Below are positions 26,260-33,753 of a stretch of DNA of 64,000 nt, piece by piece. Source of the stretch: Gramella sp. Hel_I_59. GTDB taxonomy: Bacteria > Bacteroidota > Bacteroidia > Flavobacteriales > Flavobacteriaceae. Location of the stretch: the NCBI RefSeq assembly GCF_006714895.1, contig NZ_VFME01000001.1, positions 806,001-870,000 on the forward strand. Reading direction: 5' to 3'. Every line of letters begins with the position of its first letter. The stretch's first letter is position 1. The notes under the pieces were generated by a model. It saw nothing but the letters and a program-made list of their open reading frames with translations. It searched no databases and was not told where the DNA came from. The translations under genes and the position numbers were made by a program.

Positions 26260-28218
26260 TTGATCTCCAGAACTACCATAGATAATGTGTTTGAAACCGC
26301 CCGTGTAGAGGAGGTCATTGGGGATTTTGTACAATTAAAGAAGTCTGGTAGTAATCTAAAAGGGCTTAGTCCTTTTACCGATGAACGTTCTCCAAGTTTT
26401 ATGGTTTCTCCTGTAAAGCAAATCTGGAAAGATTTTAGTAGTGGAAAAGGAGGTAATGTAGTTGCTTTTTTGATGGAGCACGAACACTTCAATTACCCTG
26501 AAGCGATCAAATATCTCGCGAAAAAATACGGAATTGAAATAGAGGAGACGCAACAGACAGATGAGCAGAAGGAGCAGGCCGATGAACGCGAAAGTATGTA
26601 CCTGGTTTCAGAATATGCCAGTAAATATTTTCAGACGCAAATGCATAAGACCGATGAAGGTCAGGCAATAGGTTTAAGCTACTTTAAAGAACGTGGCTTT
26701 ACTTCTGAAACTATTAAAAAATTCGATCTGGGATATTCTCCAGATGAATGGGATGCTTTCACGAAAAATGCACTCGGTGACGGTTATAAACTAGAATTTC
26801 TGGAAAAAACGGGTCTCAGTATTGTTAAGGATGAAAAGACATTTGACCGTTTCAAAGGAAGAGTTATGTTTCCAATTCAATCAATGTCTGGACGGGTTCT
26901 TGGGTTTGGTGGAAGAATCCTCGGGAATTCGAAAAAAGCAGCTAAATACCTCAACTCCCCGGAAAGTGATATCTACCATAAGAGTAAAGTTCTTTACGGG
27001 ATCTATCACGCCAAACAGTCTATTGCAAAAGAAGATAACTGTTACCTCGTTGAAGGGTATACCGATGTCATACAATTCCATCAAAGCGGGATAGAAAATA
27101 CGGTATCCTCTTCTGGAACAGCTTTAACTTCAGAACAGATCAGGTTGATCAACAGGTTGACAAAAAATATAACGGTCTTGTTCGATGGCGATGCTGCCGG
27201 AACCAGGGCTTCTATGCGAGGGATTGACCTTATTCTGGAACAGGGCATGAACGTGAAGGTTTGTCCGTTCCCAGAGGGTGAGGATCCAGATAGTTTTGCC
27301 CGATCAAATTCTGAAGCAGAACTGGAAGATTTTCTTAAGGAAAACTCTTATGACTTCATTACGTATAAGGCTTCCCTGCTTATGGATGAAGCCAAAAATG
27401 ATCCCGTAAAGAAAGCCGATCTTATCCGGGACATGGTGCAGAGTATTGCGAAAATTCCTGATAACATCCAGAAGGAGGTTTATCTACAGGAATGTTCCCG
27501 GATCATGGATATTTCTGAAGATGTTCTGTATGCTACCTTAGCTCAACTAGAGAAAAAAGACGGTAAAACTCCGGCGAGGGCAGAGAAAAAACCCATGCAG
27601 GTTGTTAGAAATGAAGAATCTGCTCCAGTCAAAAAAGTAGACCAGCTTTATATTCTGGAGAGAAAAATCATAAGTCTGCTTGTTCTCTACGGAAGGCAGG
27701 AAGGCGAATTTCACGATGTCATATTAAAACATAACGATCAGGGCGATCCGGTTTATGAATCTGAAGTGCAGGAAGCAAAGGTATTTGAGAAAATCTATCT
27801 GGATCTTCAGGATGACGAAATTGAATTTACCAATAATGACTTCAGGGAATTATTTTCACTTCTTATAGAGAGACTAAATTCTGAAGATGAGTTTGGAGTG
27901 GAGATGATCATCAATGACCTTGAAAAATCTCAGGCTGTTGAACTTACAGATATCCTAATGGAAGATGAACAGTATGAACTTCATGACTGGGAACGACATG
28001 ACATTCCGGTAAAAAGCAAAACTCAGGGAGTTGCACAATTCGTAACCCAGACTATATTGTCATTACGTAGATTTCTAGTTGGTCGTAAGATCAACGAACT
28101 TATGGAAGAAATACGTGAAGTATCTTCAGAAGAAGAACGTACAGAAAAGATCCAGGAGATCATGAGCTATACAAGTTTGAGCACGATTCTTTCAGACCGC
28201 CTGGGAAGGGTTATGTAG
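26260..28218 (+). CDS. dnaG: DNA primase DnaG lacking zinc ligands
   Basis: A 652-residue primase that makes RNA primers at the replication fork. The N-terminal region has the zinc-domain layout (ETARVEEVIGDFVQLKKSGS, SPFTDERSPSF, IWKDFSSGKGGNVVAFLM), but the four usual Cys/His ligand positions are Ser37, Thr40, Asp58 and Ser61, so zinc cannot be bound there. The Toprim domain is intact (CYLVEGYTDVIQFH; TVLFDGDAAGTRAS). The C-terminal part is a helicase-binding-like domain. The start is TTG; no in-frame ATG or GTG exists near the conserved N-terminus. Its end overlaps the convergent response-regulator gene by 8 bases. Confidence 0.95.
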   Translation: MISRTTIDNVFETARVEEVIGDFVQLKKSGSNLKGLSPFTDERSPSFMVSPVKQIWKDFSSGKGGNVVAFLMEHEHFNYPEAIKYLAKKYGIEIEETQQTDEQKEQADERESMYLVSEYASKYFQTQMHKTDEGQAIGLSYFKERGFTSETIKKFDLGYSPDEWDAFTKNALGDGYKLEFLEKTGLSIVKDEKTFDRFKGRVMFPIQSMSGRVLGFGGRILGNSKKAAKYLNSPESDIYHKSKVLYGIYHAKQSIAKEDNCYLVEGYTDVIQFHQSGIENTVSSSGTALTSEQIRLINRLTKNITVLFDGDAAGTRASMRGIDLILEQGMNVKVCPFPEGEDPDSFARSNSEAELEDFLKENSYDFITYKASLLMDEAKNDPVKKADLIRDMVQSIAKIPDNIQKEVYLQECSRIMDISEDVLYATLAQLEKKDGKTPARAEKKPMQVVRNEESAPVKKVDQLYILERKIISLLVLYGRQEGEFHDVILKHNDQGDPVYESEVQEAKVFEKIYLDLQDDEIEFTNNDFRELFSLLIERLNSEDEFGVEMIINDLEKSQAVELTDILMEDEQYELHDWERHDIPVKSKTQGVAQFVTQTILSLRRFLVGRKINELMEEIREVSSEEERTEKIQEIMSYTSLSTILSDRLGRVM

Positions 28219-28849
28219 TATTTAATTGTAATAATCTGGATTGCGTGATAAGATCTGCAACATTATCTACTTTTAGTTTTTTCAGCAACCGTGTTTTATA
28301 GGTGCTTACTGTCTTTTCGTTAATGTCAAGCGCTTCAGCAATATCCTTATTTCTTTTTCCGGAAGAAAGCAGATTTAATACTTCAGTTTCGCGGGTAGAA
28401 AGCTTTTTGAATTTTGTAATCAAACTCTTACCTCTCGTGATGCCGGAATTTAATTTTTCGGTGATCTTACGATTTAAGTAGATCCCGCCTCTTGCAACCT
28501 GGTAAATTGCCTTCTCCAGAGTTTCACTATCTGTGTGTTTGGAAATATAACCTGCTGCTCCAGCTTTAATGGCGCTCAAGGCATACATTTCTTCTGGATG
28601 TGAACTAAAAATAAGTGTTTTTACCTCGGGAAATTCCTGTTTGATCCTTCTAATGGCGTTGATTCCATTGATTTGCGGAAGATCCAGTTCCACGATTAAA
28701 ACATCGGGAGCGTTCTTTTCTAACTGACTGAACAACTGGGTGCCACTGCTTACTCTGCCTGTAACCTGTAGTGCCGGATTGTTCTGAAGTACGCATTTGA
28801 TCCCTTCAAAAATTATTGGATGATGGTCTGCAATTAATACTCGATACAT
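28211..28849 (-). CDS. LuxR-type response regulator with degenerate receiver domain
   Basis: A 212-residue protein: receiver domain (about 1-120) plus a LuxR/NarL helix-turn-helix (about 147-205; LSTRETEVLNLLSSGKRNKDIAEAL). Aligning VLIADHHP and APDVLIVELDLPQING with NarL puts Glu54 at the phosphoacceptor position and His9 in place of one of the two acidic residues. Lys104 (GYISKH) and Ser82 are kept. This suggests activity independent of phosphorylation, with Glu as a phosphate mimic. No histidine kinase gene is adjacent. It ends convergently with dnaG. Confidence 0.9.
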   Translation of the reverse strand: MYRVLIADHHPIIFEGIKCVLQNNPALQVTGRVSSGTQLFSQLEKNAPDVLIVELDLPQINGINAIRRIKQEFPEVKTLIFSSHPEEMYALSAIKAGAAGYISKHTDSETLEKAIYQVARGGIYLNRKITEKLNSGITRGKSLITKFKKLSTRETEVLNLLSSGKRNKDIAEALDINEKTVSTYKTRLLKKLKVDNVADLITQSRLLQLNTT

Positions 28850-28963
28850 GATTCTAAGTTAAAAACAAGTCCGGGGTAACTCGTTGAGTTTGGTTTCTTT
28901 AACTTAAAAATACTGCTTTGACCCCTGATATGGGAAATCAGCTACACATATTCGATAAGATGA

Positions 28964-29755
28964 TTATTTCAGCAGATGAACGGGTATGTCGCAAACTGGT
29001 ATTGGCACCATCTTATGTGTGTTCGCAGCATTCAAACGGGAATAGATCTGGAAAACTTCACGCTGTCTGCCTTCAAAATCTGAAGAGGTTTTCCCAGCTT
29101 CTTTTGCAGTCATTGCCCATTCAAGTTCATCATAAGATGCTCCTAATTGATCTTCATCACTTCGGCTGTCACCAAAAAGTCCGTCGGTTGGAGCTGCAGT
29201 CATAATATCATCAATAATGTTGAGGTATTTTCCCAGAGCATAGACTTCACTTTTCATGAGATCTGCTATCGGACTAAGGTCAACACCGCCATCACCATAT
29301 TTCGTGTAGAATCCAACTCCAAAATCTTCCACTTTATTTCCAGTTCCGGCAACAAGGTATCCATGTAATCCAGCGAAATAATAAAGAGTGGACATACGAA
29401 GTCTCGCTCTCGAATTAGCCAATGTAAGATCCAGAGAAGCAGATTTTCTTTCCTGCGGCATGACCGATTTAAATTGTTCAAATACCGGGGTTAGATTCAC
29501 TTCAAGATTACTTACGTTCGCAAAATTATGTTCCAGTTCGCTAATGTGTTTTCTGGCGCGGGTTACCTGGCTACTCGCCTGGTGAATTGGCATTTCCAGG
29601 CACAATGTGGGCATTCCGGTTTTTGCGCAAAGCGTTGAGGTTACTGCGGAATCTATACCACCACTCACTCCAACTACAAACCCATTCATATTTGCTTTCG
29701 TAGCGTACTCTTTTAACCAGTTTATGATATGATCAGCGACTTTTTCGGTTTGCAT
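28964..29755 (-). CDS. nadE: NAD+ synthetase, ammonia-dependent
   Basis: A 263-residue NadE that amidates nicotinate adenine dinucleotide in the last step of NAD synthesis. The PP-loop VVGVSGGIDSAVTS and the segment FGVGFYTKYGDGGVDLSPIADL are typical. There is no N-terminal nitrilase (glutaminase) domain, so it should use free ammonia. The ATG of MQTEKVADHI is chosen; upstream in-frame codons cross the divergent gldB promoter. A consensus minus-strand -7 box lies about 42 bases upstream. Confidence 0.95.
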   Translation of the reverse strand: MQTEKVADHIINWLKEYATKANMNGFVVGVSGGIDSAVTSTLCAKTGMPTLCLEMPIHQASSQVTRARKHISELEHNFANVSNLEVNLTPVFEQFKSVMPQERKSASLDLTLANSRARLRMSTLYYFAGLHGYLVAGTGNKVEDFGVGFYTKYGDGGVDLSPIADLMKSEVYALGKYLNIIDDIMTAAPTDGLFGDSRSDEDQLGASYDELEWAMTAKEAGKTSSDFEGRQREVFQIYSRLNAANTHKMVPIPVCDIPVHLLK

Positions 29756-29783
29756 AATGTTGGGTGATTTAATTAGTAAGTAA

Positions 29784-29791
29784 TACCTTTG
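29784..29791 (+). promoter_or_regulatory. Candidate -7 promoter box for gldB
   Basis: TACCTTTG followed by C, a full match to the consensus, 70 bases before the gldB ATG. GTTG at 29759-29762 is at about the -33 position. Confidence 0.6.
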
Positions 29792-29796
29792 CCTCA

Positions 29797-29804
29797 CAAA
29801 TCTA
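29797..29804 (-). promoter_or_regulatory. Candidate -7 promoter box for nadE
   Basis: Minus-strand TAGATTTG, a full consensus match, 41 bases before the nadE ATG. It is 5 bases from the gldB box on the other strand, so polymerase would occupy one or the other. Confidence 0.55.
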
Positions 29805-29861
29805 ACACTAAAAGCCAATTTTTAAAAGATGGCTGCGTTAAAGCCTTCCTAATTGCCAGTT

Positions 29862-30821
29862 ATGCTGAAAAAGATCCTATTCTGTATTACGATTATTTCG
29901 GTTTTTTCCTGTAATAATCAATCAGAAACCGAAGAGAAGATCGACAGGATCGATGTAGTTCTTGAGGTTATAAGATTCGAACAGGAATTTGCCAGTACAA
30001 AACCTCAGCAGTTACCTGAATTAAAACAGAAATATCCATTTTTATTTCCTGAGCAGTTTCCAGATTCGGTTTGGATAGATAAGTTATCTGATACCCTTCA
30101 GCTAGAGATCAATCAGGCTGTGGAAAATAAGTTTTCAGATTTTACGAATCAGGAGGATGAAATACATGCACTTTTTCAGCATATGAAATACTACTTCCCG
30201 GAGTTTAAAGTACCTGTGGTGATCACGGTAACTTCCGAAGTAGATTATAAGAACAAAATAATTTATACGGGAGATTATTTATTCGTTTCGCTCGATACGT
30301 ATCTGGGTACAGATCATGAGTTTTATACCGGTCTTCAGGAATATTTAAAAAAGAACTTTAAAAAAGATCAGATCGTCGTAGATGCTGCGGAAGAGATTTC
30401 GAAAAAATACGTTCCAGGTCCAGATTCCCGAACGTTTTTAAGTCATATGGTGTATTACGGTAAGATCCAGTATTTGAAAGAGATGCTGCTGCCAATGCTT
30501 GATCCTGCAAGAAGAATAGGCTATTCTGAAGAAGAATTTAACTTCGCCGAAAACAATGAATCTGAGATCTGGAGATACTTTGTAGAGAACGAACTTATTT
30601 ACGATACAGATAACCAGTTGCAAACACGTTTTCTATTTCCAGCGCCATTTTCAAAATTCTATCTTCAGCTGGATGCTGAAAGTCCAGCCAGATTAGGTCA
30701 ATATATTGGTCTTAAGATCATGAAAGCATACATGGAAAAGAACGACGTATCTCTGGACAGAATGCTAAATACATCTGCTGAAGAAATTTTCAATAAAGCC
30801 AATTTTAAACCGAAGAAATAA
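29862..30821 (+). CDS. gldB: Gliding motility lipoprotein GldB
   Basis: A 319-residue lipoprotein. The signal peptide MLKKILFCITIISVFSC ends in a lipobox with Cys17. In Flavobacterium johnsoniae GldB is required for gliding and is linked to the machinery that moves surface adhesins. The mature part is helical and acidic (FEQEFASTKPQQLPELKQKY, YVPGPDSRTFLSHMVYYGKI). ATG 29862 is preferred over an upstream TTG. Its stop overlaps the gldC start by one base (TAATG), and the nadE-gldB-gldC order supports the name. Confidence 0.93.
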   Translation: MLKKILFCITIISVFSCNNQSETEEKIDRIDVVLEVIRFEQEFASTKPQQLPELKQKYPFLFPEQFPDSVWIDKLSDTLQLEINQAVENKFSDFTNQEDEIHALFQHMKYYFPEFKVPVVITVTSEVDYKNKIIYTGDYLFVSLDTYLGTDHEFYTGLQEYLKKNFKKDQIVVDAAEEISKKYVPGPDSRTFLSHMVYYGKIQYLKEMLLPMLDPARRIGYSEEEFNFAENNESEIWRYFVENELIYDTDNQLQTRFLFPAPFSKFYLQLDAESPARLGQYIGLKIMKAYMEKNDVSLDRMLNTSAEEIFNKANFKPKK

Positions 30822-31159
30822 TGCCAGAATTTAAGAAATCTGAGATCAATATAGAAGTTGTAACAGACGATAATCATGTACCTGAGAATATCACCTGGAG
30901 TGCTGAGGATGGGAATGTTTACAAAGAAGACGCAAAAGCACTAATGCTTTCTGTATGGGACAGTAAAGATCAGGAAACTTTGAGAATCGACCTATGGACC
31001 AAGGAAATGCCTGTGGATGAAATGAAAAAGTTCTTTCATCAAACGTTGGTTTCTATGAGTGATACATATTTTCGCGCTACTCAGGATGATAAAATGCGTG
31101 ATACGATGAAAGATTTCTGTGATTATTTTGCTGAAAAAACTGAAATCAAGAAGAGCTAA
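30821..31159 (+). CDS. gldC: Gliding motility protein GldC
   Basis: A 112-residue soluble protein (MPEFKKSEINIEVVTDDNHVPENI; ALMLSVWDSKDQETLRIDLW; DDKMRDTMKDFCDYFAEKT) matching GldC. In F. johnsoniae gldC mutants glide and spread poorly, and GldC is thought to be cytoplasmic and auxiliary. Start and gldB stop overlap. It ends with TAA, and the next gene continues in the same reading frame from a TTG directly after this stop. Confidence 0.95.
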   Translation: MPEFKKSEINIEVVTDDNHVPENITWSAEDGNVYKEDAKALMLSVWDSKDQETLRIDLWTKEMPVDEMKKFFHQTLVSMSDTYFRATQDDKMRDTMKDFCDYFAEKTEIKKS

Positions 31160-31519
31160 TTGGAAAAACTTATTTTTGTTTATAATGCCGATTCAGGTAA
31201 ACTAAAATCGCTAATTGGAGCCTTTCAAAAGATTGTGAATCCCGATTCCTACGACTGTAGTTTATGCAAACTTACTTACGGTGCTTTTGATGAAAAGAAG
31301 GCCTGGAGAGACTTTCGGAACAATGGAGATCTTGAAATGGAATTTCTCCACAGAGATGAGTTTTTAAAAAGCTATGCTTCTAAATTCGGACATAAGTTTG
31401 AATTCCCTATCATTCTCGCGCAGAACCAGAAAGGTCTGGAAGTTTTGGTTTCAACTTCAGAATTGCGGGAAATCATGGAGGTTGAGGAGCTAATTTCGAG
31501 AATTAAACAAAGAACCTAA
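31160..31519 (+). CDS. Uncharacterised CxxC protein directly after gldC
   Basis: A 119-residue protein starting with TTG immediately after the gldC stop and in the same frame. No signal peptide or membrane helix. The N-terminus (MEKLIFVYNADSGKL) and the pair Cys33-Cys36 in YDCSLCKLTYGAF recall thioredoxin-like or zinc-binding folds, and the ending with VLVSTSELREI is also compatible with a thioredoxin-like fold. The next Met is residue 60, so TTG is the realistic start. I do not recognise a characterised family. Contiguity suggests coupled translation with gldC. Confidence 0.7.
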   Translation: MEKLIFVYNADSGKLKSLIGAFQKIVNPDSYDCSLCKLTYGAFDEKKAWRDFRNNGDLEMEFLHRDEFLKSYASKFGHKFEFPIILAQNQKGLEVLVSTSELREIMEVEELISRIKQRT

Positions 31520-31609
31520 TTTTTATGATTTTGCGGGAAAAATTGTGACCAGTTTGTTGGCTTAAGATGTTCTAATATTCCCTGCAATCTTGTAAATGTC
31601 TCGTGGCGT

Positions 31610-32215
31610 CTATTTATTATTCAACTGTTCGTTGATGCTTTCAATATAGTCCAGCACTTCATCCTGTCCTAAACCTGCAGATGCTGAAGTGATGAAATAT
31701 TCCGGCATCTCTTCCCAGGTTTCCAGCATTTCAGCCTTATAGTTAGCAATATGCTTGTCAAGAACCTTCGGTTTAAGCTTATCAGCTTTTGTGAAGATGA
31801 TGCAAAAAGGAATCGCGTTTTCTCCCATCCACTGCATAAATTCCATATCTATAGGTTGAGGGGAATGTCTTGAATCAATAAGAACAAATGCACAAACCAT
31901 TTGTTTACGTTGTTCGAAATATGCAGTGATGAATTTCTGAAATACTTTTTTAGTAGATTTCGAAACCTGAGCATATCCATAACCCGGTAGATCAACCAGA
32001 TGCCAGTTCTTATTGATCAAAAAATGATTGATCAACTGAGTTTTTCCCGGTTTTGCTGAAGTTTTTGCCAGAGCTTTTCTGCCCGTAAGCATATTGATAA
32101 GTGATGATTTCCCAACATTACTACGGCCTATGAATGCGTATTCCGGCAGGGAGCTGTTTGGACAATGATCAACTTTGGAATTACTTATGACGAATTCTGC
32201 AGTTTTGATCTTCAT
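31610..32215 (-). CDS. engB: Ribosome biogenesis GTPase EngB/YsxC
   Basis: A 201-residue TRAFAC-class GTPase needed for late assembly of the 50S subunit. G1 is GRSNVGKSS, followed by the switch region SAKPGKTQLINHF, G3 DLPGYGYA, G4 TKAD and a G5-like TSAS. The length is normal. It follows the alpha/beta hydrolase gene by 12 bases on the minus strand and is probably cotranscribed with it. It converges on the gldC-side operon with no clear terminator. Confidence 0.95.
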   Translation of the reverse strand: MKIKTAEFVISNSKVDHCPNSSLPEYAFIGRSNVGKSSLINMLTGRKALAKTSAKPGKTQLINHFLINKNWHLVDLPGYGYAQVSKSTKKVFQKFITAYFEQRKQMVCAFVLIDSRHSPQPIDMEFMQWMGENAIPFCIIFTKADKLKPKVLDKHIANYKAEMLETWEEMPEYFITSASAGLGQDEVLDYIESINEQLNNK

Positions 32216-32227
32216 AATAAAAGATTT

Positions 32228-32992
32228 TTAGATAGCTCTTTCTGTAAGCCATGCGTGAAGCACTTCATTGAATTCCTGTGGATGTTCCATCATAGCGGCG
32301 TGACCACATTGATCGATCCAGTAAAGATCTGAATCTGGTAATAATCTCTGGAAATCCTCAGCAACTTCAGGAGGGGTGACAGTGTCATTTTTCCCCCAGA
32401 TAATGCAGGTAGGCGTTTGCATCTTTGGAAGATCTTTCGCCATATTGTGTCGAATTGCACTCTTGGCAATAGCCAGCGTCTTTACCAGTTTATTTCGATC
32501 ACTTACTGTTTCATATACTTCATCTACGATTTCCTTGGTTGCAACCTCAGGATCGTAAAAAACGGCTTCAGCTTTTTTCTTGATAAATTCGTAATCACCA
32601 CGTCTTGGATAACTCTCGCCCATGGCATTTTCATATAATCCGGAACTACCGGTAATAACCAGAGCTTCTACACTTTCAGGAAACATTTTAGTAGCCAGCA
32701 ATGCAATATGACCTCCAAGGGAATTACCAAGCAGGATCACTTTTTCGTAGCCTTTATGGTCCAGAAATTCTTTTAGATATTTCGCGAACGTTCCTACACT
32801 GGTCTTGAGAAGAGACATTGAATAAAGTGGTAATTCCGGGATTAACACCTTATAGCCATTTTCCGGAAAGTGACTTACAACTCCGTCAAAATTACTTAGG
32901 CCTCCCATAAGTCCGTGAAGAATAACAATCGGGGTGCCTTCGCCTTTTTCGAGATATGTGAATTTCCCCTCCTGCCTTAAGTGATCTTTCAT
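32228..32992 (-). CDS. Alpha/beta hydrolase
   Basis: A 254-residue alpha/beta-hydrolase-fold protein. The oxyanion region is PIVILHGLMGGLSNF, the nucleophile elbow GNSLGGHIALL supplies the Ser, the acid is probably the Asp in WGKNDTVTPPE, and the His is in CGHAAMMEHP. No signal peptide. It resembles lactonase, esterase or C-C hydrolase-like proteins; the substrate is unknown. It heads the unit with engB, from a consensus minus-strand promoter box in the region shared with mraZ. Confidence 0.9.
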   Translation of the reverse strand: MKDHLRQEGKFTYLEKGEGTPIVILHGLMGGLSNFDGVVSHFPENGYKVLIPELPLYSMSLLKTSVGTFAKYLKEFLDHKGYEKVILLGNSLGGHIALLATKMFPESVEALVITGSSGLYENAMGESYPRRGDYEFIKKKAEAVFYDPEVATKEIVDEVYETVSDRNKLVKTLAIAKSAIRHNMAKDLPKMQTPTCIIWGKNDTVTPPEVAEDFQRLLPDSDLYWIDQCGHAAMMEHPQEFNEVLHAWLTERAI

Positions 32993-33017
32993 TGATAGCC
33001 TTTGCGGTTAGCAATCG

Positions 33018-33025
33018 CAAATATA
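33018..33025 (-). promoter_or_regulatory. Candidate -7 promoter box for the hydrolase-engB unit
   Basis: Minus-strand TATATTTG followed by C, a full consensus match, 25 bases before the hydrolase start. Confidence 0.6.
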
Positions 33026-33081
33026 GCGATTTCGATACAAGTATAATCATTTTTGATTAACTGCAAACTCATTTCTGGTAA

Positions 33082-33136
33082 GTGGGAATATAAGATTTCA
33101 GAGAAAAATTAAACTAAATGCTCCACTTTTTCCCAC
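33082..33136. promoter_or_regulatory. Upstream GTGGG/GTGGA elements (possible MraZ sites)
   Basis: GTGGGAATAT occurs on the plus strand from 33082. On the minus strand GTGGG (33136-33132) and GTGGA (33126-33122) are spaced exactly 10 bases, like MraZ half-sites. They lie between the hydrolase promoter and the main operator array. Confidence 0.35.
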
Positions 33137-33199
33137 GAATTTTCAAGAGTCTGAATAATAAGGAAATAGAGCTATTTCAAAGGTTTTCAATCACATACG

Positions 33200-33250
33200 G
33201 TGGTAAAACTTATCAACATTGTGGTAGAAAGTGGTAAAATGTGGTATTAT
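33200..33250 (+). promoter_or_regulatory. MraZ operator array (10-bp-spaced GTGGT repeats)
   Basis: Three tandem 10-bp units begin at 33221, 33231 and 33241 (GTGGTAGAAA, GTGGTAAAAT, GTGGTATTAT). A further copy, GTGGTAAAAC, is at 33200, two helical turns upstream. Known biology: E. coli MraZ binds TGGGN repeats with 5-base spacers before mraZ. The array covers the expected -33 region of the mraZ promoter, so binding should block transcription of the dcw cluster. The GTG start codon begins yet another copy (GTGGTAAATC, 33283). Confidence 0.8.
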
Positions 33251-33256
33251 TTTCAA

Positions 33257-33264
33257 TATATTTG
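33257..33264 (+). promoter_or_regulatory. Candidate -7 promoter box for mraZ and the dcw cluster
   Basis: TATATTTG, a full consensus match, 18 bases before the mraZ GTG and immediately after the operator repeats. Confidence 0.7.
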
Positions 33265-33282
33265 ACTTTATAAAGTCAGATC

Positions 33283-33753
33283 GTGGTAAATCTCATTGGA
33301 ACATACGAATGTAAAGTAGATGCTAAGGGCCGGTTAATGGTTCCTTCAGCATTGAAAAAGCAATTGACTCCAATGTTACAGGATGGTTTTGTGATCAAAA
33401 GATCAGTTTTTCAACCTTGTCTGGAATTATATCCCATGGAGCAATGGGATATCATGATGACGAAGATCAATAAACTGAACAGGTTTAAAAAGCAAAACAA
33501 TGATTTTATAAGAAGGTTTACGGCCGGTGTGAAAACAGTGGAAGTAGACTCGAATGGTCGTCTTTTAATTCCGAAGGATCTAATAGGTTTTGCCGGAATT
33601 GATAAGGAGATCGTTCTTTCTTCTGCGATTGGCATCGTAGAAATATGGGATAAAGATAAATATGAAAACGCCATTGAAGATTCTTCAGATGATGACTTTG
33701 CAAGTCTTGCTGAAGAAGTGATGGGTAACGATGAGCATGATGGACTATCATAA
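33283..33753 (+). CDS. mraZ: Transcriptional regulator MraZ
   Basis: A 156-residue protein with two AbrB-like SpoVT half-domains, each with its conserved DxxGR motif (VDAKGRLMVPSALKK and VDSNGRLLIPKDL). MraZ forms rings and represses its own operon. It is the first gene of the dcw cluster, translated from GTG, with no in-frame ATG at the conserved start MVNLIGTYECK. The operator-like repeats upstream fit autoregulation. Its 3' end overlaps rsmH by up to 23 bases. Confidence 0.96.
   Translation: MVNLIGTYECKVDAKGRLMVPSALKKQLTPMLQDGFVIKRSVFQPCLELYPMEQWDIMMTKINKLNRFKKQNNDFIRRFTAGVKTVEVDSNGRLLIPKDLIGFAGIDKEIVLSSAIGIVEIWDKDKYENAIEDSSDDDFASLAEEVMGNDEHDGLS

Noticed and set aside
28918-29368. Two plus-strand open frames across nadE
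   Set aside because: Shadows of the well-supported nadE gene; no promoter, signal or family likeness.
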